A stretch of 64,000 nt of DNA from Deltaproteobacteria bacterium RIFCSPLOWO2_12_FULL_60_19 (GCA_001798595.1 MGSS01000037.1:33919-97918), one strand, 5' to 3'; shown: positions 8,511 to 16,838, numbered from the stretch's first letter. A program made the numbers and translations. Notes: generated by a model from the letters alone, not told the origin.

Positions 8511-9695
8511 ATGGCAAAAATCCCCATCGTAGATCTCAACGCCCAGTATCAAAATATCCGCGACGAACTCCGTCGCGCGATTGACGGCGTGCTGGAATCG
8601 CAGCGGTTTATCCTGGGGGTCGAGGTCGAGCGGTTTGAAAAAGAAGCGGCGGCCTTTCTCGGTTGCCGCGACGCGATCGGCGTCGCCTCGGGCAGCGACG
8701 CGCTCCTGCTCGCGCTCATGGCGCTCGGCATCGGCCCTCGCGACGGAGTTTTGGTTCCGACTTTCACCTTCTTCGCCACGGCATCCGCCGTTGCGCATCT
8801 GGGCGCAACGCCTGTGTTCGTCGATATTGAGCCTGAGAGTTATCTCATCAGCAACGAGCGAGTTGAGGCCGTCGTGAAAGAACGCTGCCTGATCGACGGC
8901 GAAGGGCTCGTGGAGAAGAAAAACGGCGTGCGCATCAGAGCGATTCTGCCGGTTCATCTTTTCGGCGAGGTCTGTGCGATGAGCGAGCTCGTGCCGTTAG
9001 CGGCGAAATATCGCCTGCGCGTGGTGGAGGATGTCGCCCAAGCTTTCGGCGCGCGGGTGGGGCTAACTGGCGGCGCCAAAGCCGCCGGCGCGATCGGCGA
9101 CCTCGGATGCTTTTCATTTTTTCCGACGAAAAATCTGGGTGGCATCGGCGACGGGGGGCTGATTGTGACCGACCAAGCGGAGTTGGCGGAAAGGTTAAGG
9201 ATGCTGCGCGTCCACGGAGAGAGCGCCAAATACACGCATCAGCTGATCGGCCTCAACTCGCGCCTGGACGCGATCCAGGCCGCGGTCCTCAGCGTCAAGC
9301 TCCGCCATCTGGATCGCTGGTGTACGGAGAGAGTCGAGCGCGCGCGCCGCTATCACGAGCTCTTCGTCGCAACCGGACTGATCGGCAAGGAAGTCGTTCG
9401 GCTCCCCGCCGCTGTAAATGGAACATCCCACGTCTTCAACTACTACGTAATCCGAGTCCGGCGGCGGGACGAACTCAGAACTTTTCTAGCAGAGCAGGGC
9501 GTCCAGACTGAAGTTTATTATCCTCTGCCCCTTCATTTGCAGCCCTGCTTCGCTTATCTCGGCTATCGCAAAGGCGACCTCCCCAACTCCGAGCGCGCCG
9601 CCGCCGAAGTCCTCGCCCTGCCGCTCTATCCGGAGCTGACCGCCGAGCAGCAACAGACCGTGGTTCAGCAGATCGCTGAGTTCTACCGCAAGTAG
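8511..9695 (+). CDS. DegT/DnrJ/EryC1/StrS family PLP-dependent aminotransferase
   Basis: Aminotransferase family that adds amino groups to nucleotide-linked keto sugars for surface polysaccharides or secondary metabolites. The start at 8511 gives the standard N-terminus KIPIVDLNAQYQNI; an upstream GTG at 8475 would add 12 residues without family match. Key segments are GVASGSDALLLALMALGIGPRD, VEDVAQAFGA with the PLP-contacting Asp, and CFSFFPTKNLGGIGDGG containing the Schiff-base lysine. The C-terminal part includes VQTEVYYPLPLHLQPCF. The acceptor sugar is unknown. A heptose gene (gmhA) lies downstream, which fits envelope glycan synthesis. Confidence 0.92.
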   Translation: MAKIPIVDLNAQYQNIRDELRRAIDGVLESQRFILGVEVERFEKEAAAFLGCRDAIGVASGSDALLLALMALGIGPRDGVLVPTFTFFATASAVAHLGATPVFVDIEPESYLISNERVEAVVKERCLIDGEGLVEKKNGVRIRAILPVHLFGEVCAMSELVPLAAKYRLRVVEDVAQAFGARVGLTGGAKAAGAIGDLGCFSFFPTKNLGGIGDGGLIVTDQAELAERLRMLRVHGESAKYTHQLIGLNSRLDAIQAAVLSVKLRHLDRWCTERVERARRYHELFVATGLIGKEVVRLPAAVNGTSHVFNYYVIRVRRRDELRTFLAEQGVQTEVYYPLPLHLQPCFAYLGYRKGDLPNSERAAAEVLALPLYPELTAEQQQTVVQQIAEFYRK

Positions 9696-9704
9696 CCTCG
9701 CTTT

Positions 9705-9771
9705 ACCCCGTACCACGCTTCCCGACGATAAGCGCCGCAAAGCCGACAGCGGCGACTACGTGGTACGGGGT
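9705..9771. repeat. Perfect inverted repeat flanking a 41-base loop
   Basis: ACCCCGTACCACG (9705-9717) is matched exactly by its reverse complement CGTGGTACGGGGT (9759-9771). The loop contains a second small inverted pair (GCCGC/GCGGC). It starts 9 bases after the aminotransferase stop and ends about 60 bases before the cupin start. It may be a factor-independent stop on either strand, although no T-run follows, or a solitary palindromic element. Confidence 0.6.
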
Positions 9772-9830
9772 TTACCGCTCTTCCTCCGTGTGGTAGAAAG
9801 TTTGAATCTATTCGTTTTCAGGGAGAGATC

Positions 9831-10949
9831 ATGGCAAAAGCGGCAGAGCAAAAGACAGCCACCGTCGATGAGGGCGGCAAGACAAGCTACGAGAAGTGGG
9901 TCGAAGGGGAAGGAATCCCCGTCATCAAGACCTTCTTCGTCGACGACATCCGCGCGGTCAAGCTCGAGCCGTGGGGACGCAAAGGCGGCATGGGCGCGTT
10001 TTTGCAAATGGAAGGCGCGGGGCAGGTTAACAACTGCTATATCGCCGAGATTCCGCCGGGAAAAAGTCTCAAGCCGCAGCGCCATCTGTTTGAAGAGACG
10101 ATCTACGTCGTCAGCGGCCAGGGTGCTACGACGGTGTGGAACGACGAGAATCGAAAGCAGACCTTCGAGTGGCAGGCGGGCTCGCTTTTCTCTCCGCCGC
10201 TCAACGCCTGGCACCAGCACTTCAACGGCAGCGGCAGCCAGCCGGCGCGCTACCTGGCCGTCACCACCGCGCCGACGATGATCAACCTGCTGCACAACCT
10301 GGACTTCATCTTCAATAACGACTTTGCTTTTCAAGACCGCTTCGACGCCCGCGAAGGCTATTTCAACGGCAAGGGCGTGCACTTTCCCGGCGAATACGAG
10401 GGCTTCCGGTTCAACGGCAACGTCTGGGAGACCAACTTTGTGCCCGACACGCGCGGCTTTAAACTGATGGAGTACAATGTGCGCGGCGCCGGAGGGCGAA
10501 ACATAAAGTTCGAGCTTTCCGACAACACCACGGCCTGCCACATCTCCGAGTTTCCCGTCGGCACCTACAAAAAGGCCCACCGCCACGGTCCCGGGGCGCA
10601 CGTCATCATCTTGGGCGGCACGGGTTACTCTCTCATCTGGCCGGACGGGGAGCCGATCAAGCGCTACGATTGGCGCGAGGGCAGCATGGTCGTGCCGCCG
10701 GAGAACTGGTGGCACCAGCACTTCAACACGGGGAAAGAGCCGGCGCGCTACCTCGCGCTGCGCGCCTTCGGCAGCAAGAAACACCGCGGGGCCGGCAAGG
10801 GATACAAAAGCTCGGTCGATCGAAAAAAGGGCGGCAACCAGATCGAGTACGAAGACGAGGATCTGATCGTGCGGCGGATGTTCGAGGAGGCGCTGGCGCG
10901 CGAAGGCATGGAGAGCCGGATGCAGCCCCACTACGAAAAAAACAAATGA
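9831..10949 (+). CDS. Double-cupin protein, paralogue 1
   Basis: A 372-residue protein with two cupin beta-barrels, a fold used by many metal-dependent dioxygenases, isomerases and binding proteins. The first domain has RHLFEETIYVVSGQG and a second motif PPLNAWHQHFN. The second has KKAHRHGPGAHVIILGGTGY, with an intact HxH metal site, and PPENWWHQHFN. Two close paralogues lie at 38894 and 42502. No catalytic activity can be assigned. The ATG at 9831 follows GGGAGA and is well placed. Its TGA overlaps the gmhA ATG (ATGA), so the two are translationally coupled. No signal peptide is present. Confidence 0.88.
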   Translation: MAKAAEQKTATVDEGGKTSYEKWVEGEGIPVIKTFFVDDIRAVKLEPWGRKGGMGAFLQMEGAGQVNNCYIAEIPPGKSLKPQRHLFEETIYVVSGQGATTVWNDENRKQTFEWQAGSLFSPPLNAWHQHFNGSGSQPARYLAVTTAPTMINLLHNLDFIFNNDFAFQDRFDAREGYFNGKGVHFPGEYEGFRFNGNVWETNFVPDTRGFKLMEYNVRGAGGRNIKFELSDNTTACHISEFPVGTYKKAHRHGPGAHVIILGGTGYSLIWPDGEPIKRYDWREGSMVVPPENWWHQHFNTGKEPARYLALRAFGSKKHRGAGKGYKSSVDRKKGGNQIEYEDEDLIVRRMFEEALAREGMESRMQPHYEKNK

Positions 10950-11521
10950 AAGAAGCGATTGTAAGAGCGTTCGAGGACAGCGTCCGAACGAAGAAGTCCT
11001 TCCTGAAAGAGAACCTGGAGACCCTTCTGACGGTCATCGATCTGATTGCGCAGGCCTTTATCCGCGGCAACAAGCTCCTGCTGTTCGGCAACGGCGGCAG
11101 CGCCGCGGACGCCCAGCACATCGCGGCGGAATTCGTCAACCGCTTCCGCATCGATCGGCCTCCGCTGCCTGCCTTGGCGCTGACGACCGACACTTCGGCG
11201 ATCACCAGCATCGCCAACGACTACGATTACAAAGAGATTTTCGCCAAGCAGGTAAAGGCGCTGGGCAAGGAGGGCGATATTGCCATTGCAATTTCCACCA
11301 GCGGCAACGCGGCGAATGTCCTGGCGGCGATCGACGCCTGCAAGAAATTAAAAATCACCACGGTCGCGCTGACGGGCGGGGACGGTGGAAAGATGGCCCG
11401 CAAGGTGGATCATCTGCTCTGCGTCTCCGAAGGCAAAAACACCGCGCGCATCCAGGAAACGCATATCCTCGTCGGCCACGTGATCTGCGAGATGGTGGAC
11501 CAGAAGCTCTTCTCGGCGTAA
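10946..11521 (+). CDS. gmhA: Phosphoheptose isomerase (sedoheptulose-7-phosphate isomerase)
   Basis: Converts sedoheptulose 7-phosphate to D-glycero-D-manno-heptose 7-phosphate, the first step to the ADP-heptose of lipopolysaccharide core. The 191-residue SIS-domain protein has LLLFGNGGSAADAQHIAAEFVNRF, ALTTDTSAITSIANDY, AISTSGNAANVLAAI and the C-terminal QETHILVGHVICEMV. The long ORF in the track begins upstream inside the cupin gene. The real start is ATG at 10946, overlapping the cupin stop by four bases. Its presence supports a Gram-negative envelope with heptose-containing LPS. Confidence 0.95.
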   Translation: MKEAIVRAFEDSVRTKKSFLKENLETLLTVIDLIAQAFIRGNKLLLFGNGGSAADAQHIAAEFVNRFRIDRPPLPALALTTDTSAITSIANDYDYKEIFAKQVKALGKEGDIAIAISTSGNAANVLAAIDACKKLKITTVALTGGDGGKMARKVDHLLCVSEGKNTARIQETHILVGHVICEMVDQKLFSA

Positions 11522-11645
11522 TTCATTTTTACCGTTGCCCAGCCACCTCGTTTCCGTGCTACAATTCGGCACGGGCCGAAATTCCTAGCCAAACATAGTT
11601 GAAATTCTCGGTTGAAGTTTGGACTACAGAATCGGAAAAGAGATG

Positions 11646-11720
11646 ACTCGCGCAAATGCGCAAAGGGCGCCAAGTTCGGAGAAGTATTTCTTTCTTCGCG
11701 TTCTTGGCGTCTTGGCGCGA
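11646..11720. repeat. Imperfect palindrome of CGCAAA/CTTGGCG words
   Basis: In the 258-bp gap after gmhA, ACTCGCGCAAATGCGC and GGCGCCAAG on one side face TCTTGGCGTCTTGGCGCGA on the other, separated by a T-rich spacer. This resembles the degenerate palindromic repeats made of CGCAAAG/CCAAG words that are found between genes in many bacteria. No second copy was seen in the window. The remaining gap sequence shows no gene. Confidence 0.5.
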
Positions 11721-11779
11721 TATATTTTGTTGAAGTCGTTTTGTTCAAGATTTAAAGCGTAAGAAACTAACACTTCAAC

Positions 11780-12955
11780 ATGCAGTTAGATGTTCTCATC
11801 TTCGGCGGGGGGGCGGCGGGCCTGTGGTGCCTCGACCGCTTTCGCCGGGCCGGCTACCATGCGATTCTGCTTGAAGCCAAGGCGCTGGGCCGCGGGCAGA
11901 CGATCCAGGCTCAAGGCATCATTCATGGCGGGGGCAAGTACGGTTTACGCGGCGTGCGCGATTTTTCCGCGCTCCGAACTACCAGCGCCATGCCCGAGCG
12001 CTGGCGGCGCCATCTCGCCGGCGAGATCGAGCCGAATCTCAGCGGCGCGCGCCTGCTCTCGGACCGTTGCCATCTCTGGCTGCCGCGCGGATCGTCAATC
12101 GCCTGGGCCCAGTCGTGGGGCTTTGTGCCGTTGATCGCCAAGGCCGGCCTGCTCGCCACCCGACCGCAAAAAGTGCGCCGCGCCGACTGGCCGCAAGCGC
12201 TCAGCGGCGCCGCGCTGGCGGTCTACGCGCTCGCCGAGCCGGTTATTTCCACCGGCTCCTTGCTTCAGGCGCTTGCGGCGCGGCAGCAAAAATTTATTTT
12301 TTCCTACGACGCCCCCGCCGTGCGCTTCGCCGGGGCGGAGGTGCGAATCGCGGGCGGCGTCATTGAGCCCCGCGCCGTTGTGCTTGCGGCCGGCGAGGGA
12401 AACGGCGGCTTACTTACGCACATCGACGTGAACGGCGACGTGATGCAGCGCCGCCCACTGGGCATGGTGCTCTTGAGAGGAAATCTCCCGCCGCTGTTCG
12501 GCCACTGCGTCGTTGGCGGAAAAACCCAGCTTACCATAACGGCGCCGGCCGACGGCATCTGGCAGGTCGGCGGTGAAATCGCCGAGCAGCTCGCATCCGA
12601 AGAGAACCCGGAGCGCGCTCGGCAGCGGGCGATGGCTGAGATACGACGCCGTCTGCCGGGCCTGGAGCTTTCCCGAATCGAGATCGCAATCTATCGCGCG
12701 GTCCGCGCCGAGGCCCGCACGAGCAACCTCCGGCGGCCCAGCGGCGTGCACGTAAGCCGCGTGGCGCCGCGCACGGTGGTTGCCTGGCCCACCAAGCTCG
12801 CCCTCATCCCCGTCCTGGCCGACGAGGTCTTCGACATCGTGACTATGGAGCTGAGGCAGCCGGCACGATACGATGCGACGGCGCTGCCGCCGTGGCCGAC
12901 GCCGCCGGTGGCGCGCTATCCATGGGAGGAGGCCCAATGGTTCCCCGCCCGCTAG
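11780..12955 (+). CDS. FAD-dependent oxidoreductase (DAO superfamily)
   Basis: A 391-residue flavoprotein with an N-terminal Rossmann dinucleotide-binding motif, VLIFGGGAAGLWCLDRFRRAG, followed by the second-strand acidic residue in LLEAKALGRGQT. The motif QAQGIIHGGGKYGL resembles the substrate-side loop of glycerol-3-phosphate or 2-hydroxyglutarate dehydrogenases of the DAO family. A later GVHVSRVAPRTVVAWPTKLALIPVLAD lies where the FAD-binding C-terminal strand is expected. The substrate is not evident. The 3' end overlaps the aldo/keto reductase start by 19 bases, suggesting the two are coexpressed and act in related redox steps. Confidence 0.8.
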   Translation: MQLDVLIFGGGAAGLWCLDRFRRAGYHAILLEAKALGRGQTIQAQGIIHGGGKYGLRGVRDFSALRTTSAMPERWRRHLAGEIEPNLSGARLLSDRCHLWLPRGSSIAWAQSWGFVPLIAKAGLLATRPQKVRRADWPQALSGAALAVYALAEPVISTGSLLQALAARQQKFIFSYDAPAVRFAGAEVRIAGGVIEPRAVVLAAGEGNGGLLTHIDVNGDVMQRRPLGMVLLRGNLPPLFGHCVVGGKTQLTITAPADGIWQVGGEIAEQLASEENPERARQRAMAEIRRRLPGLELSRIEIAIYRAVRAEARTSNLRRPSGVHVSRVAPRTVVAWPTKLALIPVLADEVFDIVTMELRQPARYDATALPPWPTPPVARYPWEEAQWFPAR

Positions 12956-13704
12956 GCCGCACGCGCATTCAAGTAAGCCCGATCGGCCTTGGAACGACGA
13001 AGCTCGGGCGCAACACCGACGTGAAGTATCCGAAGCCGTTCGAGTTGCCGTCGGATAAACAGGTCTACGAATTGCTCGAAACGGCGCTGACGCTCGGCGT
13101 GAATCTGATCGATACCGCGCCGGCCTACGGGGAAAGCGAGGCCAGGCTCGGGCCTTTCGTTGAGAAACAGCGTGACCGCCTGGTGCTGTGCACCAAGTGC
13201 GGCGAGAAGTACGAGCATGGACGCTCGACCTATGATTTTTCCGCCGCCGCCGTGGTGGCTTCGGCTGAAGAAAGCCTGCGTCGCTTGAGAACCGATTGTC
13301 TCGACATGCTGCTGCTTCATTCCGACGCGCGGGATGCGGAAATCTTGACTCAGACCGACGCGCTCGAAGGGCTTACGCGCATAAAGCAGAGCGGCAAGGC
13401 GCGCGCGATAGGAATCTCCGCACGAACGCCGGCGGGGATCGCGGCAGCGTCACGAACGCTCGACGTCATTATGGCGCCGTTCAGCGAGAGAGAATACGGG
13501 CTGGCTGACGCGCTTCAGAAGGCTCACAATGCCGGCCTCGGCGTTCTGGCAATTAAAGGGCTTTTCAGCGGACATGTGGAAGCGCGGGCGGCGATCGAGT
13601 TCGTGCTCCGCCAACCGTTTATCGATGCGCTGATTGTAGGGACGATTAACCCGGCCCATCTCAGAGAAGCCGTCGACGCGGCGGAGTCTCAAGAACGGGC
13701 GTGA
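12937..13704 (+). CDS. Aldo/keto reductase family oxidoreductase
   Basis: NAD(P)H-dependent TIM-barrel reductase. The start at 12937 (MVPRPLGRTRIQVSPIGLG) has a strong GGAGGAGG four bases upstream and was preferred to the track start at 12892. The catalytic tetrad is visible: Asp and Tyr in LIDTAPAYGESE, Lys in VLCTKCGEKY, and His in LLLHSD. At 255 residues it is shorter than usual (about 270-330), with a compact C-terminus where IVGTINPAHLREAVDAAE replaces the normal cofactor loop. The substrate is unknown. It overlaps the flavoprotein gene. Confidence 0.88.
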   Translation: MVPRPLGRTRIQVSPIGLGTTKLGRNTDVKYPKPFELPSDKQVYELLETALTLGVNLIDTAPAYGESEARLGPFVEKQRDRLVLCTKCGEKYEHGRSTYDFSAAAVVASAEESLRRLRTDCLDMLLLHSDARDAEILTQTDALEGLTRIKQSGKARAIGISARTPAGIAAASRTLDVIMAPFSEREYGLADALQKAHNAGLGVLAIKGLFSGHVEARAAIEFVLRQPFIDALIVGTINPAHLREAVDAAESQERA

Positions 13705-13711
13705 ACGATTT

Positions 13712-13790
13712 GTGGGGGCAGACCTATGTGTCTGCCCTGTTCCCATGCGTGCCTGTGCGGGCCGGGCAATCACACAGGATTGCCCCTACA
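13712..13790. repeat. Family C palindromic repeat, GTGGGGGC...GCCCCTAC type
   Basis: The outer ends GTGGGGGC and GCCCCTAC are inverted. Inside are two small hairpins: GGGCAGAC with GTCTGCCC, and GGGCAATC with GATTGCCC. The same layout occurs at 26726-26802 with different stem sequence. This is the architecture of the common GTAGGGGC intergenic palindromes (REP or MITE-like) of many bacteria. It lies just after the aldo/keto reductase and the short ORFs across it are not genes. Confidence 0.75.
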
Positions 13791-13853
13791 AAATGATGAT
13801 CCCGTTTATTTTGGCAAGGAAGATGAGTGCGCTCGTATCGGTAACGGCGGGCA

Positions 13854-14132
13854 TTACTCGGCACGAGCTTTGGCGTCCGATACCTCGCGTTCCAACTTTT
13901 CGGGCGTGTAGTTGAATACCGACACGCGGTAGCGGCCGAGACCCACTAAGAAGCTTACCCGATCCGTGCCGGCCAGCGCCGCCGCCTTTCCGGAGGAGAT
14001 CTTACCCAGCTCGTAGAGCTTCACCGCCGCCAGCATTTTTAGCTCTTGGGCAAACTCTTCCTTGCTCTCGTGAAGAGATAAGCGGACATCCACCGGATAC
14101 TCCACGCTCACGCTCTCATTGGGTTCGCTCAT
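13854..14132 (-). CDS. UPF0175 family protein (antitoxin-like)
   Basis: A 92-residue small protein of the UPF0175 family, whose members are often antitoxins of type II modules paired with PIN-type toxins. The family core is visible as ELKMLAAVKLYELGKISSGKAAALAG, a helix-turn-helix-like segment, followed by DRVSFLVGLGRYRVSVFNY. The track start at 14255 is too early. ATG at 14132 has AGAGGAG upstream and gives a normal length. No toxin gene is next to it on either side, so it appears solitary. It is divergent from the SAM hydrolase gene (start 14261). Confidence 0.82.
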   Translation of the reverse strand: MSEPNESVSVEYPVDVRLSLHESKEEFAQELKMLAAVKLYELGKISSGKAAALAGTDRVSFLVGLGRYRVSVFNYTPEKLEREVSDAKARAE

Positions 14133-14260
14133 AAGGCGGGCTCCTCTGACAATGAGAAAGTTTACTTCCCGTCCCGCCGGAAAACAAGAGCCGCTCCGCC
14201 TTGAACCTCGCTTTACCCCTGAGGAAATTTCCGTTAGATTGGGCCGGCGAACCATCTCTT

Positions 14261-15073
14261 ATGGAGCACCGGCTCATCACACTCACCACGGACTTCGGCC
14301 ACCAGGATCCCTTCGTCGGGATCATGAAGGGCGTGATCTTCAGCATCAACCCCAACGCCCGGATTATCGACTTGAGCCACGGGATTCCGCCTCAGGACAT
14401 CAGGGCGGGCGCGCTGGCGCTCTGCCGCTCCGCGCCGTTCTTCCCGCGCGGAACGATCCACGTCGCCGTCGTCGACCCTGGAGTAGGAAGCGAGCGGAGG
14501 CCGATTCTGATCGAGGCCGGGGGCGTTTTTTTTGTCGGTCCGGACAACGGCATTCTGAGTCTCGCCGGGGAGGGGAAGCGAGTAAACTGGATTATCGATC
14601 TGTCGGACGACACCTACCACCTGAAACCCACAAGCGCGACGTTTCACGGACGAGACATCTTCGCCCCCGTGGCCGCCCATCTGTCTCTGGGAATCCCCGC
14701 TTCGGAGTTCGGCGAGCCTGCGAAGGACTACGTTCGTCTTCGCTTGCCGGAGATTGTCCGATCCGCCGGCGCTATCCAGGGAGAAGTCCTCTACATCGAC
14801 AGCTTCGGCAACCTCGTCACTAATATCCGGGAGCGCGACCTGCAAGCGATTCAGCCGCAGAATAGTTCGATAAGCCTGGGCAACGTGACGATCCACGGGA
14901 TTTCGCCCAACTATTCCAGCGCCCGGCAGAACGATTACGTCGCTGTAATCAACAGTTGGGGCCTGCTCGAAATCTCCTGCTTCAAGGGGAACGCCCACCA
15001 TCGCTCCGGCGCGAATACCGGCGACCGTGTCGAGGTCCGTCTTGGTAAAGACGATCGAGGACAAACTCCGTGA
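14261..15073 (+). CDS. S-adenosyl-L-methionine hydrolase (DUF62, chlorinase/fluorinase family)
   Basis: Member of the family of SAM-dependent halogenases, most bacterial members of which use water or hydroxide to cleave SAM to adenosine and methionine. Motifs are LTTDFGHQDPFVGIMKG at the start, LSHGIPPQDIRAGA, VVDPGVGS and FVGPDNGIL. The C-terminal part contains IDSFGNLVTNI and NSWGLLEIS. The start at 14261 gives the conserved N-terminus; the longer ORF at 14201 adds 20 unsupported residues. The length of 270 residues is normal. Its TGA overlaps the GTG of the next gene (GTGA). Confidence 0.9.
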   Translation: MEHRLITLTTDFGHQDPFVGIMKGVIFSINPNARIIDLSHGIPPQDIRAGALALCRSAPFFPRGTIHVAVVDPGVGSERRPILIEAGGVFFVGPDNGILSLAGEGKRVNWIIDLSDDTYHLKPTSATFHGRDIFAPVAAHLSLGIPASEFGEPAKDYVRLRLPEIVRSAGAIQGEVLYIDSFGNLVTNIRERDLQAIQPQNSSISLGNVTIHGISPNYSSARQNDYVAVINSWGLLEISCFKGNAHHRSGANTGDRVEVRLGKDDRGQTP

Positions 15074-16083
15074 CGGAAGAGACCCGCCGGCCGGGAAAAA
15101 CCCGGCTCCATATTATTTTGTTTCTCATTACGCTGCTGACCACGACGGCAGCCGGGGCGTTGCAAACGGGCGCCGATCCTCTCGAAGATCCCTGGGCGCT
15201 CCTCTCCGGTCTCCCTTTCTCCCTTACGCTGATGTCGATCCTCCTGGTGCATGAGATGGGTCATTACCTTGTGTCGCGCCACCACGGCGTGAAAGCGACG
15301 CTTCCCTACTTCATTCCGGCGCCGTCGTTCATCGGCACCTTCGGCGCGTTCATCAGAATGCAGTCTCCTCCGCCGGACCGGCGATCGCTGTTCGATGTGG
15401 CCGCGGCCGGCCCTCTGGCCGGTCTGGTGCTTGCGGTTCCTGCGGTGATCGTTGGGTTGCACCTTTCAACAGTGACCCCGGCGGTGACGCAGAGCGGCGG
15501 CATCGCTCTGGGTTCATCTCTGCTGCTCAGCTTCCTCAGCCAAATGACACTCGGCCTGCTGCCCGACGAAGCAAACATCGCGCTCCATCCGATCGGTTTC
15601 GCCGGCTGGATCGGGCTGCTCGTCACAGCGCTAAATCTTTTGCCCGTGGGACAGTTGGACGGCGGCCATGTGATCTATGCCCTATTCGGACGGCGATCCA
15701 TTTGGATAGCGCGCCTCGCGCTGGCGACGATCCTTATGCTCGGCGTGTTGCGCTGGTGGGACGGCTGGCTCATCTGGGGCGTCTTGCTGCTCTTCTTGGG
15801 CGTGCGCCATCCACCGCCTTTGGACCCCTACACCCCGCTCGATTTCAAGCGAAAGGTCCTCGGCTGGATCACGCTGGCGATGCTCGCCGCGACTTTTACT
15901 CCCGTGCCGTTTACAATTTCGGAGCCGGAGGTGTATCAAGAGCAGCACAGCCCCGAGCCGGACGAGCCGCCGCTGCCGGTGAGAGAACAGGAGGTCTTCG
16001 ATGAGCGAGAGACTAAGCTGGGATCAGTATTTTATGACCATCACCCGGCAGGTGGCGGAACGCTCGACCTGCGCCCGAGCTAA
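15070..16083 (+). CDS. Site-2 protease family membrane metalloprotease (M50)
   Basis: Intramembrane zinc protease of the M50 family. The active site is HEMGH in [17 protein letters not shown], with the second metal site in [20 protein letters not shown]. Several hydrophobic segments surround them, and a proline-rich acidic tail follows the last one. The start is GTG at 15070, overlapping the previous stop. The 337-residue ORF runs 83 bases into the dCMP deaminase gene in another frame, so its last 27 or so codons are shared. Members of this layout cleave membrane-bound regulators, but the substrate here is unknown. Confidence 0.87.
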   Translation: MTEETRRPGKTRLHIILFLITLLTTTAAGALQTGADPLEDPWALLSGLPFSLTLMSILLVHEMGHYLVSRHHGVKATLPYFIPAPSFIGTFGAFIRMQSPPPDRRSLFDVAAAGPLAGLVLAVPAVIVGLHLSTVTPAVTQSGGIALGSSLLLSFLSQMTLGLLPDEANIALHPIGFAGWIGLLVTALNLLPVGQLDGGHVIYALFGRRSIWIARLALATILMLGVLRWWDGWLIWGVLLLFLGVRHPPPLDPYTPLDFKRKVLGWITLAMLAATFTPVPFTISEPEVYQEQHSPEPDEPPLPVREQEVFDERETKLGSVFYDHHPAGGGTLDLRPS

Positions 16084-16462
16084 GGTCGGCGCGGTCATCG
16101 TGCGCGAGAAGAGCATCCTCGCCACCGGCTACAACGGCGCGCCGGCCGGCATGCCGCACTGCACCGAGGCGGGCTGCTTGATTTACGAATCCAAGACACC
16201 GAACGGCGATACCGAAGAGAACTGCTTTCGCACGATCCACGCCGAGATCAACGCCATCGCGCAGGCGGCGAAGAACGGCGCGAGCATCAAGGACGCCGCG
16301 ATCTATATCACCCACACCCCCTGCATCCACTGCCTCAAAGTGCTGGTCAACACCGGCATCCGCGACATCTACTACGAGCGCCCCTACAAGCTCCACACGC
16401 TGGAGGAAATCCTCCGCCTCACGCAAGTGCGCCTGGAAAAAGTCGACCCGCCGCAAAAATAA
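16001..16462 (+). CDS. dCMP deaminase family protein (ComEB-like)
   Basis: Zinc-dependent cytidine/deoxycytidylate deaminase fold enzyme, expected to convert dCMP to dUMP for thymidylate synthesis. The 153-residue protein has [26 protein letters not shown], the catalytic HAEINAI and the zinc cysteines in PCIHCLK. An extra pair in [12 protein letters not shown] is typical of the dCMP deaminase subgroup. ATG at 16001 has a perfect AGGAGG at 15989-15994, so it truly starts inside the protease gene. A strong hairpin with T-run follows the stop. Confidence 0.92.
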   Translation: MSERLSWDQYFMTITRQVAERSTCARAKVGAVIVREKSILATGYNGAPAGMPHCTEAGCLIYESKTPNGDTEENCFRTIHAEINAIAQAAKNGASIKDAAIYITHTPCIHCLKVLVNTGIRDIYYERPYKLHTLEEILRLTQVRLEKVDPPQK

Positions 16463-16493
16463 AAGGGGCGAGACCGAAGCCCCGCCCCTTTTT
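16461..16493. terminator. Bidirectional intrinsic terminator
   Basis: AAAAGGGGCG (16461-16470) faces CGCCCCTTTTT (16483 on), with an 11- to 12-base loop. A-run and T-run flank the stem on opposite sides, so it can stop transcription from the plus-strand deaminase operon and the minus-strand atp operon that converge here. Confidence 0.85.
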
Positions 16494-16511
16494 CCCTGCT
16501 CCTCTAAAACC

Positions 16512-16838
16512 CTAGATCTTGCCCTGAAGAAAGAACGCGATAACGAACGCGTAGAGGGCAAGCGCCTCGATGAAGGCGAGACCGAGAATCATCGGCAGCT
16601 GAATCCTGTCTGCCGCATTCGGATTGCGCCCGATGCTTTCCATCGCGGCCGCGGCCATACGTCCCTGGCCTAAAGCCGCGCCGAAAGCGCCGATCGCTAT
16701 GGCCAACCCGGCGGCGATCGCAAGGGCAGCCTTGGTATTCGAATCCCCGGCCGCTCCGGCGGTTTCCGCCGCCGCCATGGCGACGCCGGAAAACAAAACT
16801 ACCAGCGTTACAATCGCCAACGACACTATCTTTCGCAT
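16512..16838 (-). CDS. atpE: ATP synthase F0 subunit c
   Basis: Subunit of the membrane rotor ring that carries protons through F0. Two transmembrane helices are joined by a polar loop containing [10 protein letters not shown], and the ion-binding Glu lies in the second helix ([12 protein letters not shown]). The residue after Glu is Ala and no helix-1 Gln is present, so a proton rather than sodium ring is inferred. The protein is 108 residues, longer than the usual 75-85, because an N-terminal signal-like helix ([17 protein letters not shown]) precedes the first ring helix. It is the last gene of the hemL-atpZ-I-B-E series. Confidence 0.94.
   Translation of the reverse strand: MRKIVSLAIVTLVVLFSGVAMAAAETAGAAGDSNTKAALAIAAGLAIAIGAFGAALGQGRMAAAAMESIGRNPNAADRIQLPMILGLAFIEALALYAFVIAFFLQGKI

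Noticed and set aside
16512-16838. Sodium-type ATP synthase c ring
   Set aside because: The residue after the ion-binding Glu is Ala and helix 1 lacks the required Gln, so the sodium motif is missing.
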